A DNA stretch of 9,498 nucleotides from Spirochaetaceae bacterium (GTDB lineage: Bacteria; Spirochaetota; Spirochaetia; Treponematales; Breznakiellaceae). Shown here piece by piece: positions 1-6,616 of this stretch; within the stretch, counting starts at the first letter, position 1; every line of letters starts with the position of its first letter. The position numbers and the translations under genes are program-made. The notes under the pieces are model-generated. The model was not told the DNA's origin and searched no databases. It worked only from the letters and a program-made list of their open reading frames with translations. The stretch is taken from positions 1 through 9,498 of the forward strand of contig JAITRV010000029.1 of the NCBI GenBank assembly GCA_031288215.1, written 5' to 3'.

Positions 1-81
1 TGAGAAAAGTTCCGCCCCCTGTATGGGCAGAAGATCGATGTTCCGATATTGCGGCGGGTTTTCCATACTCTTCCGCTCCAT
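1..81 (-). CDS. N-terminal fragment of an unidentified minus-strand protein
   Basis: Read on the minus strand from the ATG at 81-79, 27 codons stay open to the window edge. The peptide begins MERKSMENPPQYRNIDLLP and continues with ordinary codons and composition. A second in-frame ATG lies at 66-64. A GGAG sequence about 10 bases before the first ATG could serve as ribosome binding site. The gene would be divergent from the AraC-family regulator, a common arrangement for such regulators. I do not recognise the family, and the fragment is too short to assign one. The call rests only on an open frame that begins near a plausible start, so it could be a chance reading. Confidence 0.45.
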   Translation of the reverse strand, partial: MERKSMENPPQYRNIDLLPIQGAELFS

Positions 82-208
82 TTTACCACAACTCCGGGAT
101 TCTGACCAGCATTTTGTTAGGTTTCGCGTATAAAAATGATATATCGCATGAGATAATCGTCTTGGTACCTTGATTACTCCCAATGACTCGATAGATCCAA
201 AGAAATTT

Positions 209-291
209 AACCACGGACCACACGGACAAACACGGACAAATACATGAATTTCAAACGACAAGTCCGTGTTGGTCCGTGTGTGTCCGTGGTT
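209..291. repeat. 10-bp-periodic imperfect inverted repeat (long hairpin)
   Basis: The left arm (209-237) and right arm (262-291) are reverse complements except for one unpaired base and one mismatch, with a loop of about 24 bases. Each arm is made of three units of about 10 bases built on CACGGAC (left) or GTCCGTG (right), so the element is both a tandem and an inverted repeat. From memory, degenerate repeats of this CCACGGAC/ACACGGAC style occur between genes in many unrelated bacteria, and their function is not settled. It has no U-tract on either strand and is not a standard terminator. It lies between the minus-strand fragment and the AraC gene. The rest of the 82-344 spacer shows nothing I can name. 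Confidence 0.75.
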
Positions 292-344
292 CTTCTTCTT
301 TCATTGAGTAAATGCAGGAGTCCCGGGGAACCGCTGGCCCTCCT

Positions 345-373
345 TTGACCTTATGGCGCCCTCCCGGTACAAT
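345..373 (+). promoter_or_regulatory. Predicted sigma-70 promoter of the AraC-family gene
   Basis: The -35 box TTGACC (345-350) and -10 box TACAAT (368-373) each match consensus at five of six positions and are separated by exactly 17 bases. Transcription would begin about 7 bases after the -10 box, near 380, where the sequence reads ATGATG. The promoter overlaps the upstream ATG at 353, which argues against that codon being the start of the AraC protein. Confidence 0.6.
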
Positions 374-379
374 AGTATT

Positions 380-1279
380 ATGATGGCTATGGATCAGAAG
401 CCCTGGTATCAGAAAGAAAAACTTGATCCCGCTTTTCCTTTCCGTCTCTGGGATAGTTCCTTGCGCGTTTTTTCTCCCCACTGGCATGAACCATTGGAAA
501 TCATCTATGTTTTGCGGGGAACCATATCCCTTTCCGTAGACGGCCAGCCGATAAAGACCACGGAAGGCGATATTGTGATTGTCAATTCCGGCATGATTCA
601 TAGCTTTTTTGACGCCTATCCGGAAACGCTGATCAGCATCTTTCAGTTCGGACTTGAACTTTTTGATCAGACCCTGATCGAGCTTCGGGACAGGTTCACC
701 CGGAAACTGGTCTTTGACCGGAGGTTTTTTTTCTCTGCCGGGGATAACGGGGACCTGTACCAAAAGATCAAAACCTTGCTTTTATCCATTAGAGGGGAAT
801 ACCTCAATAAAGAAGAGGGGTTCCGCTTGGCCATAAAATCAAAACTCTATGAACTGGCCCTGACCTTTTTGCGGGAACTGCCGGTTAAAAATCCGGTACC
901 CCGGGAAATGGCAAAACATAATTATAACCGGCAGATATTGGAACGGGTTTTTTCTTTTGTTTACAGTAATTACGGAAATTCCGGCATATCCCTGGAACAA
1001 GCCGCCCGGGCCGCGGCATTAAGCAAATATTATTTCACCCGCTTTTTTCGGGAACAGACCGGCCAGACCTTTCACGCTTATTTGTCCCAGGTCAGGATAA
1101 AACGGGCGAAAGAATACCTTACCGAATCGGATCTTCCGGTTGCCGAAATAGCCTACCTTTGCGGTTTTGCCAGCCTCAAGACTTTTTACCGGCTTTTTAA
1201 GGTCCTTGCCGGCGTGAGCCCTTCGGCGTACCGGTCGGGCGAGAAAAATCGTGCGGATGTTCTTTCTCCTGTATCTTAA
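380..1279 (+). CDS. AraC-family transcriptional regulator with cupin sensor domain
   Basis: Probable activator of the neighbouring sugar-use operon. Residue numbers here count from the ATG at 380. An N-terminal cupin-like domain (about residues 20-95) carries the His-Trp-His-Glu pattern near residues 34-37 and the Gly-Asp-Ile-Val-Ile segment typical of ligand-sensing AraC proteins. The C-terminal AraC DNA-binding domain (about 190-285) has two helix-turn-helix units: one around Ser-Leu-Glu-Gln-Ala-Ala-Arg, the other around Val-Ala-Glu-Ile-Ala-Tyr-Leu-Cys-Gly-Phe, ending in Gly-Val-Ser-Pro-Ser-Ala-Tyr-Arg. The frame is open from an ATG at 353, but a strong promoter covers 345-373, so starts at 380, 383 or 389 are more likely. 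None has a Shine-Dalgarno sequence, and 380 may be used from a leaderless mRNA. From 380 the protein has 299 residues, normal for the family. The family call is firm; the effector is unknown. Confidence 0.93.
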   Translation: MMAMDQKPWYQKEKLDPAFPFRLWDSSLRVFSPHWHEPLEIIYVLRGTISLSVDGQPIKTTEGDIVIVNSGMIHSFFDAYPETLISIFQFGLELFDQTLIELRDRFTRKLVFDRRFFFSAGDNGDLYQKIKTLLLSIRGEYLNKEEGFRLAIKSKLYELALTFLRELPVKNPVPREMAKHNYNRQILERVFSFVYSNYGNSGISLEQAARAAALSKYYFTRFFREQTGQTFHAYLSQVRIKRAKEYLTESDLPVAEIAYLCGFASLKTFYRLFKVLAGVSPSAYRSGEKNRADVLSPVS

Positions 1280-1346
1280 TGCGGGCCTCTTCCAAAACCG
1301 AAGCTTTGAAAGAGCAATTTTTGAGACAAACTCAGCAATAATCGGC

Positions 1347-1375
1347 AAGACAGAATAAAAATTCGCCTTTATAAT
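1347..1375 (+). promoter_or_regulatory. Predicted promoter of the ThuA/dehydrogenase/transport operon
   Basis: A perfect -10 box TATAAT (1370-1375) lies 17 bases after a weak -35 box AAGACA (1347-1352; four of six match consensus). Transcription would start near 1382 and give a leader of about 155 bases before the ThuA start. A weak -35 with a perfect -10 fits a promoter that needs an activator, and an AraC-type gene lies immediately upstream. Confidence 0.5.
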
Positions 1376-1390
1376 AAAAGAATATACCGG

Positions 1391-1425
1391 GCCGGTTTCA
1401 AGCTCCGCTTGATTTGAAACCCGGC
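1391..1425. promoter_or_regulatory. Inverted repeat just downstream of the operon promoter, candidate operator or leader hairpin
   Basis: GCCGGTTTCAA (1391-1401) faces TTGAAACCCGGC (1414-1425), an inverted repeat with a single bulge. A smaller hairpin, CAAGC-TCC-GCTTG, sits inside it and competes with the outer pairing. The heptamer GTTTCAA occurs at 1395-1401, inverted at 1414-1420, and again at 1491-1497. There is no U-tract, so a terminator for the AraC gene is unlikely. The position, about 10 bases after the predicted transcription start, suits an operator or an RNA structure. Confidence 0.4.
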
Positions 1426-1457
1426 TTGGGGAAAAACGGTCAGGCTTAACATGAAGT

Positions 1458-1518
1458 CAGCCCGATTTTCCGCTCAAAATCACGGTTGCTGTTTCAAAAT
1501 TTGATGTTTTAAAACAGC
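1458..1518 (+). promoter_or_regulatory. Leader hairpins before thuA-like gene, possibly mutually exclusive
   Basis: GATTTT (1464-1469) pairs with AAAATC (1476-1481), and this can be enclosed by CAGC (1458-1461) with GCTG (1488-1491). Alternatively GCTGTTT (1488-1494) pairs with AAACAGC (1512-1518), with an inner AAAA/TTTT extension after one mismatch. The GCTG segment cannot do both. The second hairpin ends 9 bases before the AAGGA ribosome binding site (1528-1532). No known riboswitch class is recognised. Function is inferred only. Confidence 0.3.
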
Positions 1519-1538
1519 CTCAATGATAAGGATACCCT

Positions 1539-2267
1539 ATGAAAAGGAATGTACTGCTTCTTTGCGGCGGTTGGGAAGGGCATGAACCGGAACAAGTAAC
1601 GGATCGATTAAAAAAATACCTGGAATCCGAGAATTTCGAGGTTTCCGTGGCGGATTCCCTGGAGGTACTCCAGGATTTGGAACGGCTTAAGGCCCTGGAT
1701 CTCTTTATTCCCGTGTGGACTATGGCAAAAGAAGACCTGCCGAAGCTCTATTTTGAACCGCTGTTGGAAGCGGTCGGTTCCGGGGTCGGAGTTGCCGGTT
1801 GTCACGGCGGCATGTGTGACGCCTTCAGGAATAACGTGGCATGGCAATTTTTGACCGGTGCCAATTGGGTGGCCCATCCGGGTTGCGACGGAACCTCATA
1901 CCGGGTAAACATCATCAGCAAGTCCAATCCCCTGACCGAAGGAATAAAAGATTTTGAGGTGTGTTCGGAACAGTATTACCTTCACGTGGATCCCGCCAAT
2001 GAGGTCCTGGCTACTACCAGGTTTCCCACGGTGAAATGGTACCACTCGGCCAACGGGGAGGTGGATGTGCCCCAGGTGTGGACCCGGAAATGGGGGCACG
2101 GCCGGGTATATTACAATGCCCTGGGGCATCACAACGATGTGTTCGATATACCCGAGGCCTGGGAATTGATGCGGCGGGGGCTCCTGTGGGCGGCGGAAAG
2201 CAAGCGCCTCGCGGCGGAAAAGGGCCTTTCGGCGGATGAATGGAAAAGCGATAAGGGGATGTATTGA
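1539..2267 (+). CDS. ThuA-like sugar-utilisation protein
   Basis: A 242-residue cytoplasmic protein of the ThuA family, which has a class I glutamine-amidotransferase-like fold. Family members work with a Gfo/Idh/MocA dehydrogenase in use of trehalose, sucrose and related glycosides through keto-sugar intermediates; the exact reaction of this one cannot be read from sequence. Visible family marks are Leu-Cys-Gly-Gly-Trp-Glu-Gly-His at residues 8-15, Gly-Cys-His-Gly-Gly (87-91) at the nucleophile-elbow position, the Asn-Pro-Leu-Thr-Glu-Gly-Ile segment (130-136), Ser-Glu-Gln-Tyr-Tyr (143-147), and Gly-Arg-Val-Tyr-Tyr-Asn-Ala-Leu-Gly-His-His (188-198). Length fits a single-domain member. The start has AAGGA six bases upstream. 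The stop is separated by one base from the next start, so the two genes are translationally linked. It is the first gene of the operon. Confidence 0.9.
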   Translation: MKRNVLLLCGGWEGHEPEQVTDRLKKYLESENFEVSVADSLEVLQDLERLKALDLFIPVWTMAKEDLPKLYFEPLLEAVGSGVGVAGCHGGMCDAFRNNVAWQFLTGANWVAHPGCDGTSYRVNIISKSNPLTEGIKDFEVCSEQYYLHVDPANEVLATTRFPTVKWYHSANGEVDVPQVWTRKWGHGRVYYNALGHHNDVFDIPEAWELMRRGLLWAAESKRLAAEKGLSADEWKSDKGMY

Positions 2268-2268
2268 C

Positions 2269-3384
2269 ATGGAAAAGCTGCGCATTGGCATCGTGGGTAT
2301 CGGAAAGATAAGCGGTATATACCTCAAGAATTTGACCGGTATGTTCTCTCAACGGGTTGCCGTGAGCGCGGTGACGGACATTGTTCCGGAACGGGCGGCG
2401 CAGGCGGCGGCGGAGTATCATGTCCGCCACCTGAAGACCGTTGATGAAATGACCGGCGATCCCGACATCGATATTATTCTGAATCTGACCCAGCCGCAGA
2501 TACACCACGAGGTGGCGATGAAGGCGGTAAACGGCGGGAAGCATGTGTATAACGAGAAGCCCCTCTGCGCGGCCCGGGAGGAAGCCGCCGGGTTGCTGCG
2601 ACGGGCCGCGGAAAAAAAGGTCCGGGTCGGCGGCGCGCCGGATACGTTTCTTGGGGCGGGGATTCAAACCTGCCGAAAATTGATCGACCAGGGCTGGATT
2701 GGGCGGCCCGTGGCGGCCGGCGCTTTTATGCTCTGCCACGGGCATGAACACTGGCATCCGGCGCCGGAATTTTATTACAAGCAGGGCGGCGGGCCGCTGT
2801 TTGATATGGGGCCCTATTATCTCACAGCGCTGATAAATCTTCTGGGCCCGGTGGCCCGGGTTTCCGGTTCGGCTCAGAAAGGACAGGCCGAGCGTATCAT
2901 TACCAGCGAGCCGCTGAACGGCGCCGTCATTAAGGTCGACGTGCCCACCCATATCGCGGGGGTCCTTGATTTTGCGTCCGGCGCGGTGGGAACGATTATC
3001 ACCAGTTTCGACGTGTGGTCGAGTTCCATGCCCTTTATCGAAATATATGGAACCGAAGGGACGATGCAGGTTCCCGATCCGAATTATTTCCGCGGCGAGG
3101 TGCGGATCCGGCGCTTCCGTGAGGAGAACTGGTCCCTTATCCCCCTTATGCTGCCCGGGCCGGACGATCCCGCTGACAAAGACGATTGGCAAAAACTCAA
3201 TAATTGGCGGGGAATCGGCATCACCGACATGGCGGAGGCCATCGCGGAGGGACGGCCCCACCGGGCTTCCGGTGAACTGGCCTGCCATGTGCTGGACATT
3301 ATGCACGGTATCCATGACGCATCCGCTTCAGGAAGCTATTACGAGGTGAAGACCGGTTGTTCCCGGCCTGATCCGGCGCTTTGA
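2269..3384 (+). CDS. Gfo/Idh/MocA-family NAD(P)-dependent oxidoreductase (ThuB-like)
   Basis: A 371-residue cytoplasmic dehydrogenase, expected to oxidise a hydroxyl of a sugar or glycoside with NAD(P). The N-terminal Rossmann fold starts at once (Arg-Ile-Gly-Ile-Val-Gly-Ile-Gly-Lys-Ile-Ser, residues 5-15). Asn-Glu-Lys-Pro (95-98) is the family's EKP motif with the catalytic lysine. The C-terminal domain carries Gly-Gly-Gly-Pro-Leu-Phe-Asp-Met-Gly-Pro-Tyr-Tyr (173-184). Classical members have Asp-x-Gly-x-His here, so Tyr183 stands where the catalytic histidine usually is; I recall the same Tyr form in ThuB-like relatives. An in-frame ATG at 2236 would overlap the ThuA gene; I prefer 2269 because the Rossmann fold begins right after it and AAGGGG (2253-2258) is well placed. 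Pairing with ThuA suggests a ThuB role; the substrate is unknown. Confidence 0.92.
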   Translation: MEKLRIGIVGIGKISGIYLKNLTGMFSQRVAVSAVTDIVPERAAQAAAEYHVRHLKTVDEMTGDPDIDIILNLTQPQIHHEVAMKAVNGGKHVYNEKPLCAAREEAAGLLRRAAEKKVRVGGAPDTFLGAGIQTCRKLIDQGWIGRPVAAGAFMLCHGHEHWHPAPEFYYKQGGGPLFDMGPYYLTALINLLGPVARVSGSAQKGQAERIITSEPLNGAVIKVDVPTHIAGVLDFASGAVGTIITSFDVWSSSMPFIEIYGTEGTMQVPDPNYFRGEVRIRRFREENWSLIPLMLPGPDDPADKDDWQKLNNWRGIGITDMAEAIAEGRPHRASGELACHVLDIMHGIHDASASGSYYEVKTGCSRPDPAL

Positions 3385-3456
3385 GAGGGTATAAACGCCG
3401 GTTCTGTTAATGTTCCGGTTATATATTTTTGATCCTATAGAGAGGAGGAGGTTATT

Positions 3457-4739
3457 ATGCAACTAACACGGAAGGGGGTACTGGTAACCCTGGTCTTGAT
3501 GCTGTCCGCCGGTTTGCTTTTCGCCGGCGGAGGTCAGGCCCAACAGTCAGGCAGCGGAAATATTGTTCTTAATTTGTGGCACATTTACGCTGATGAAAGC
3601 CGGGGCGTTCCTATTGAGGCGGCCTGCCGGCGTTTTGAAGCGGCCAATCCCGGGGTAAAGGTGGTTATCTCCACCTATGCCAATGATCCCTACAAGACCA
3701 AGTTGAAAACCGTCAGCGGCGATGATTTTCCCGATGTGTTTCATTCCTGGGGCGGCGGCTGGCTGAAATCCTTTGTGGACGCGGGGTATGTGGCGGATAT
3801 TACCGCCGAGGCAAACGCGGCCATGAGTCAGCTCAATCCCGCGTCGGTGAACTTCAACAAATTCGACGAAAAGATCTACGGGGTTCCCTATACGGCAGGT
3901 ACCACTATTCTCTATTACAACAAGGCTATTTTTGATAAACACGGTCTCAAGCCCCCGGCAACCTGGGCGGATCTTGAAAGGATTTGTCAAACCCTGATAG
4001 CCAGCAAGATCACTCCCTTTGCCTGTGCCAATAAAACCAAATGGCCCGGCGCTCAGTATTTTGTTTACCTTGCCATGCGATGCGTATAGGTGGGGGGGAT
4101 ATTTTCCAGCGGGCCCAGAACAAAGAAGTGAAATTTACCGATCCGGCCTTTATCAAAGCGGGAGATACGCTTTTGGATATGGTGAACAAAGGCTGGTTCC
4201 CCACCGGAGCCAACGGCCTGGATTGGGATACCGGACAGTCCCGGATGCTTATGTACCAGGAACAGTGCGCCATGATCGTGCAGACCGGAGGGCTTTTGGG
4301 CACGGTCAGGACCGAAAACCGGGACTTCTATGACAACAAGCTCGGCGTGGCCCTTTTCCCAACGGTGGAAGGCGGCAAAGGTAAGGCCACCGACATTCTG
4401 GCCGGCGAAAACGCCTTCTCCGTATCCGTAAAAAGCAGGAACCTTGCTATGGCGAAAAAACTGGCCGTTTTCCTGGCCACCGATCAGGAAGAACAGCAGG
4501 CTATCATGGACAACGGAATCCTGGCGGGCAAACCCGGCCTCAGGATAAATGACGTTCATGTAAAGGAAGCTATGGATCAGTTGGCCAGCGCGACCTATCT
4601 GCAAAATTATATTGACCAGACCCTTTCTCCCGAGTTGGCGGAGATCCATAAGGATACCACCCAGGCTCTTTTCGGCAAAACAATGACCTCCCAGCAGGCC
4701 GCCGAAGCCATGCAGAAGGCATTTGATGCCCAACAATAG
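3457..4739 (+). pseudogene. Frameshifted extracellular sugar-binding protein of an ABC transporter
   Basis: The gene encodes a family 1 solute-binding protein, the capture component of a carbohydrate ABC importer. A strong GAGGAGG ribosome binding site precedes the ATG. Residues 1-23 form a signal peptide ending Leu-Phe-Ala; no lipobox cysteine is present. Family segments follow: Asn-Leu-Trp-His-Ile-Tyr (39-44), Phe-Pro-Asp-Val-Phe (91-95), Tyr-Gly-Val-Pro-Tyr (141-145), and Ile-Leu-Tyr-Tyr-Asn-Lys (151-156). The first frame stops at TAG 4087-4089 after 210 residues. The rest of the protein continues in another frame to TAG 4737-4739. ATGCG is tandemly duplicated at 4075-4084, and removing one copy restores Leu-Ala-Met-Arg-Ile-Gly-Gly-Gly-Asp and a full 425-residue protein, the usual family length. 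The lesion is therefore recent, reversible, or an assembly error. Downstream permease genes are intact. Confidence 0.92.
4075..4084 (+). repeat. Exact 5-bp tandem duplication causing the frameshift
   Basis: ATGCG occurs twice in a row (4075-4079 and 4080-4084). The second copy adds 5 bases, shifts the reading frame and brings TAG at 4087 into phase. Deleting either copy gives ATG CGT ATA GGT GGG and rejoins both halves of the binding-protein gene. A run of seven G lies just after it (4092-4098). Confidence 0.85.
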
Positions 4740-4768
4740 GGGAGCAATCGCTTAAATATTTCGCGGAA

Positions 4769-4793
4769 CCGGCGGAGGATTTTCCTCCGCCGG
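4769..4793 (+). terminator. Strong intercistronic hairpin after the binding-protein gene
   Basis: An 11-bp perfect stem (4769-4779 with 4783-4793, CCGGCGGAGGA/TCCTCCGCCGG) closes a TTT loop. The bases after it (ACATATTTTCATT) are only loosely T-rich. It is placed where importer operons often have a partial terminator or RNA-stabilising hairpin that gives more binding protein than permease. I read it as that rather than as a full stop, because the permease genes have no obvious promoter of their own. Confidence 0.6.
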
Positions 4794-4805
4794 ACATATT
4801 TTCAT

Positions 4806-4855
4806 TAGAAAAGAAAACCGCTAAAAAATTTTGGTTTTGAGTGGTTTTCTTTCTA
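4806..4855 (+). promoter_or_regulatory. Second intercistronic hairpin next to the permease ribosome binding site
   Basis: The arm 4806-4822 pairs with 4840-4855 over 16 pairs, with one bulged A and one G-U pair as RNA; the 17-base loop is A/T-rich. The stem ends 5 bases before GGAGG (4861-4865), the ribosome binding site of the first permease. It could protect the 5' end of a processed permease transcript or limit its translation. No similar element is known to me. Confidence 0.45.
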
Positions 4856-4874
4856 AACCGGGAGGAATTGTTTT

Positions 4875-5783
4875 ATGACGATAAGTCAAAAGCGGAAGCA
4901 ACGGTATAAACACGGCGTTACGATTTTCCTTTTTCTTCTCCCCGCTTTAGTGGTGTATTTTACCTATACGATGGCCGGTATTGTCAGAACCTTTTATTAC
5001 AGCGGGTTCAACTGGTCGGGTATTGGACCCGCCGCCGCGGCTGAATTTGTAGGCTTGGGAAATTATCTCAGGCTCATGGGCGATTCCGGATTTTGGCATG
5101 CCTTTCAGAATAATATTCTCCTGGTGATCGTTTCCATCGTTTTTCAACTGGGTTTCGGCATGATCCTGGCCTTGATGCTCAATACCGGGCACCGGGGAGT
5201 GAAGGCCCTCAGGACCGTGTATTTTATGCCCCTGCTTCTTTCCACCGTGGCCACCGGGACTATTTGGCTCCTGGTCTTCGCTCCCTTTACCGGGCTTTTT
5301 GACTGGGTACTCAAACTTATCAGTCCCGATGTACCGCTTTCCTGGCTGGGATCGGAACAGGTGGTTATGTTCGCGGTTCTTTTTGTAATTTGCTGGCAGT
5401 ATATACCCCAGTACATGATACTGCTCCGGGCCGGCATGACCGGTATTCCTGAAGAGTTGTATGAAGCGGCTACGCTTGACGGGGCAACCAAGTGGCAGCA
5501 GTTTTGGACGATGACCCTGCCGCTGCTCTCCCCGACCATAAAGACTTCCGCGGTTCTTTCCATCGTAGGGTCGCTTAAATACTTTGATCTGATTTGGATC
5601 ATGACCCTTGGCGGGCCCAACGGATATTCAGAACTTATGGCTACCTTTATGTATAAGAAGGCTTTTAATGAAGATCGTATGGGGTATGCCAGTACCGTGG
5701 CTTCCTGCATGGTTATCATTTCTTTTGTGGTAATCGCGATTTTCCGGTTTATGACCCGTTCACGGGAAGAAGGTTTATCATGA
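4875..5783 (+). CDS. Sugar ABC transporter permease, MalF/UgpA type
   Basis: A 302-residue inner-membrane permease, one of the two channel subunits of the carbohydrate importer. Six hydrophobic segments are visible, at about residues 15-37, 80-102, 115-136, 160-183, 225-243 and 270-291, after a short basic N-terminus. The cytoplasmic EAA loop that docks the ATPase is Glu-Ala-Ala-Thr-Leu-Asp-Gly (197-203), followed by Thr-Leu-Pro-Leu-Leu-Ser-Pro (214-220). The segment Leu-Gly-Gly-Pro (245-248) is also typical of this permease type. GGAGG lies 9 bases before the ATG. The stop overlaps the next start by four bases (ATGA), which indicates coupled translation in equal amounts. Sequence alone does not give the sugar; the ThuA/ThuB neighbours suggest a disaccharide or glycoside. 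Confidence 0.95.
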   Translation: MTISQKRKQRYKHGVTIFLFLLPALVVYFTYTMAGIVRTFYYSGFNWSGIGPAAAAEFVGLGNYLRLMGDSGFWHAFQNNILLVIVSIVFQLGFGMILALMLNTGHRGVKALRTVYFMPLLLSTVATGTIWLLVFAPFTGLFDWVLKLISPDVPLSWLGSEQVVMFAVLFVICWQYIPQYMILLRAGMTGIPEELYEAATLDGATKWQQFWTMTLPLLSPTIKTSAVLSIVGSLKYFDLIWIMTLGGPNGYSELMATFMYKKAFNEDRMGYASTVASCMVIISFVVIAIFRFMTRSREEGLS

Positions 5784-6616
5784 TAGTTGTCAAACGCGGT
5801 CTTATTGAAAAGACAGCCTTTTATCTTTTAGCGCTTTTTTTTATTGTCCTGTTCGGTTTTCCCTTTGTGCTGACCCTGCTTATGGCTTTTAAATCCATGC
5901 CCGATTACATGACCGGTAATTTTTGGGGACTTCCCAAAAAATTGTACTTCGGTAATTTTCAAAAGGTGCTTTTCTCCACTTTCAATATCTATATTCTCAA
6001 CAGCATATTCGTATCCACTGTCTCGGTTGTCCTGACCACATTGATAGCGTCTCTGGCAAGTTATGCCTTTGCCAAGTTGAAGTTCCGTCTTTCGTCTTTG
6101 GTATTTCTTCTTTTTATAATCGGGATGATGATTCCCGTCCATACCACCCTGATTCCCATTTATCAGCTCACCAAAGCGTTACATCTCACGGACCGCCTTC
6201 TTGGCCTGGTACCCCCCTATATCAGTATAGGCCTGCCGGTGGCCATCTATATTATGACCACCTTTTTTAAGGAAGTGCCGAACAGTATCCAGGAATCCGC
6301 GTTTATCGACGGGGCTTCTTCCTTCAGGATCTATTGGAATATTATGCTCCCCATTTCGGTGCCCGCCATCTCCACCGTAACTATCCTCAACTTCCTAAGC
6401 TACTGGAATGAGTTTATCTATGCCCTTACCCTGATTAATTCGAGCAACAAACGGACTATTCCCTTGGGCATTAAGGACTTTTATGGAGTTGAGACGGTGA
6501 ATATCCCGGCGATTTTCGCGACCATTCTTATTGCTTCCCTTCCGGTTCTTATATTCTATATGATTGCCCAGGAAAAGGTCATTAACGGGCTTTCCGCGGG
6601 GGCGGTAAAAGGTTAA
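5780..6616 (+). CDS. Sugar ABC transporter permease, MalG/UgpE type
   Basis: A 278-residue partner permease that forms the channel with the preceding gene product. Six membrane segments are visible, the first at about residues 12-36 and the last at about 242-262. The EAA-loop equivalent is Glu-Ser-Ala-Phe-Ile-Asp-Gly (172-178), followed by Met-Leu-Pro-Ile-Ser-Val-Pro (189-195). The C-terminus, Gly-Leu-Ser-Ala-Gly-Ala-Val-Lys-Gly, is the standard ending of this family and shows the gene is complete. The ATG overlaps the upstream stop, and GAAGG sits about 7 bases before it. No ATPase gene follows. Importers of this class often use a shared MsmK/UgpC-like ATPase encoded elsewhere, so absence here does not mean the system is dead. 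Confidence 0.95.
   Translation: MIVVKRGLIEKTAFYLLALFFIVLFGFPFVLTLLMAFKSMPDYMTGNFWGLPKKLYFGNFQKVLFSTFNIYILNSIFVSTVSVVLTTLIASLASYAFAKLKFRLSSLVFLLFIIGMMIPVHTTLIPIYQLTKALHLTDRLLGLVPPYISIGLPVAIYIMTTFFKEVPNSIQESAFIDGASSFRIYWNIMLPISVPAISTVTILNFLSYWNEFIYALTLINSSNKRTIPLGIKDFYGVETVNIPAIFATILIASLPVLIFYMIAQEKVINGLSAGAVKG

Noticed and set aside
209..291. CRISPR array
   Set aside because: Units are about 10 bases with no spacers and are arranged as an inverted repeat, unlike CRISPR repeats.
1451..1504. 17-codon leader-peptide gene
   Set aside because: It has only a weak ribosome binding site and no run of regulatory codons; kept only as part of the leader-structure idea, not as a gene.
2236..2268. Upstream ATG for the dehydrogenase gene
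   Set aside because: It overlaps the end of the ThuA gene and adds 11 residues before a Rossmann fold that begins right after the ATG at 2269, which has a good ribosome binding site.
2014..3315. Long minus-strand open frame opposite the ThuA and dehydrogenase genes
   Set aside because: Its translation is low-complexity with no recognisable domain, and it lies opposite two clear family proteins; it is a by-product of GC-rich codons.
4041..4074. Independent start for the second half of the binding-protein gene
   Set aside because: The ATG at 4041 lies within the first half, has no ribosome binding site, and the peptide before the duplication makes no sense in that frame; it is one broken gene.
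4092..4098. Run of seven G as the cause of the frameshift
   Set aside because: The in-frame TAG at 4087-4089 comes before the G-run, so a length change there cannot restore the frame; the ATGCG duplication upstream explains it exactly.
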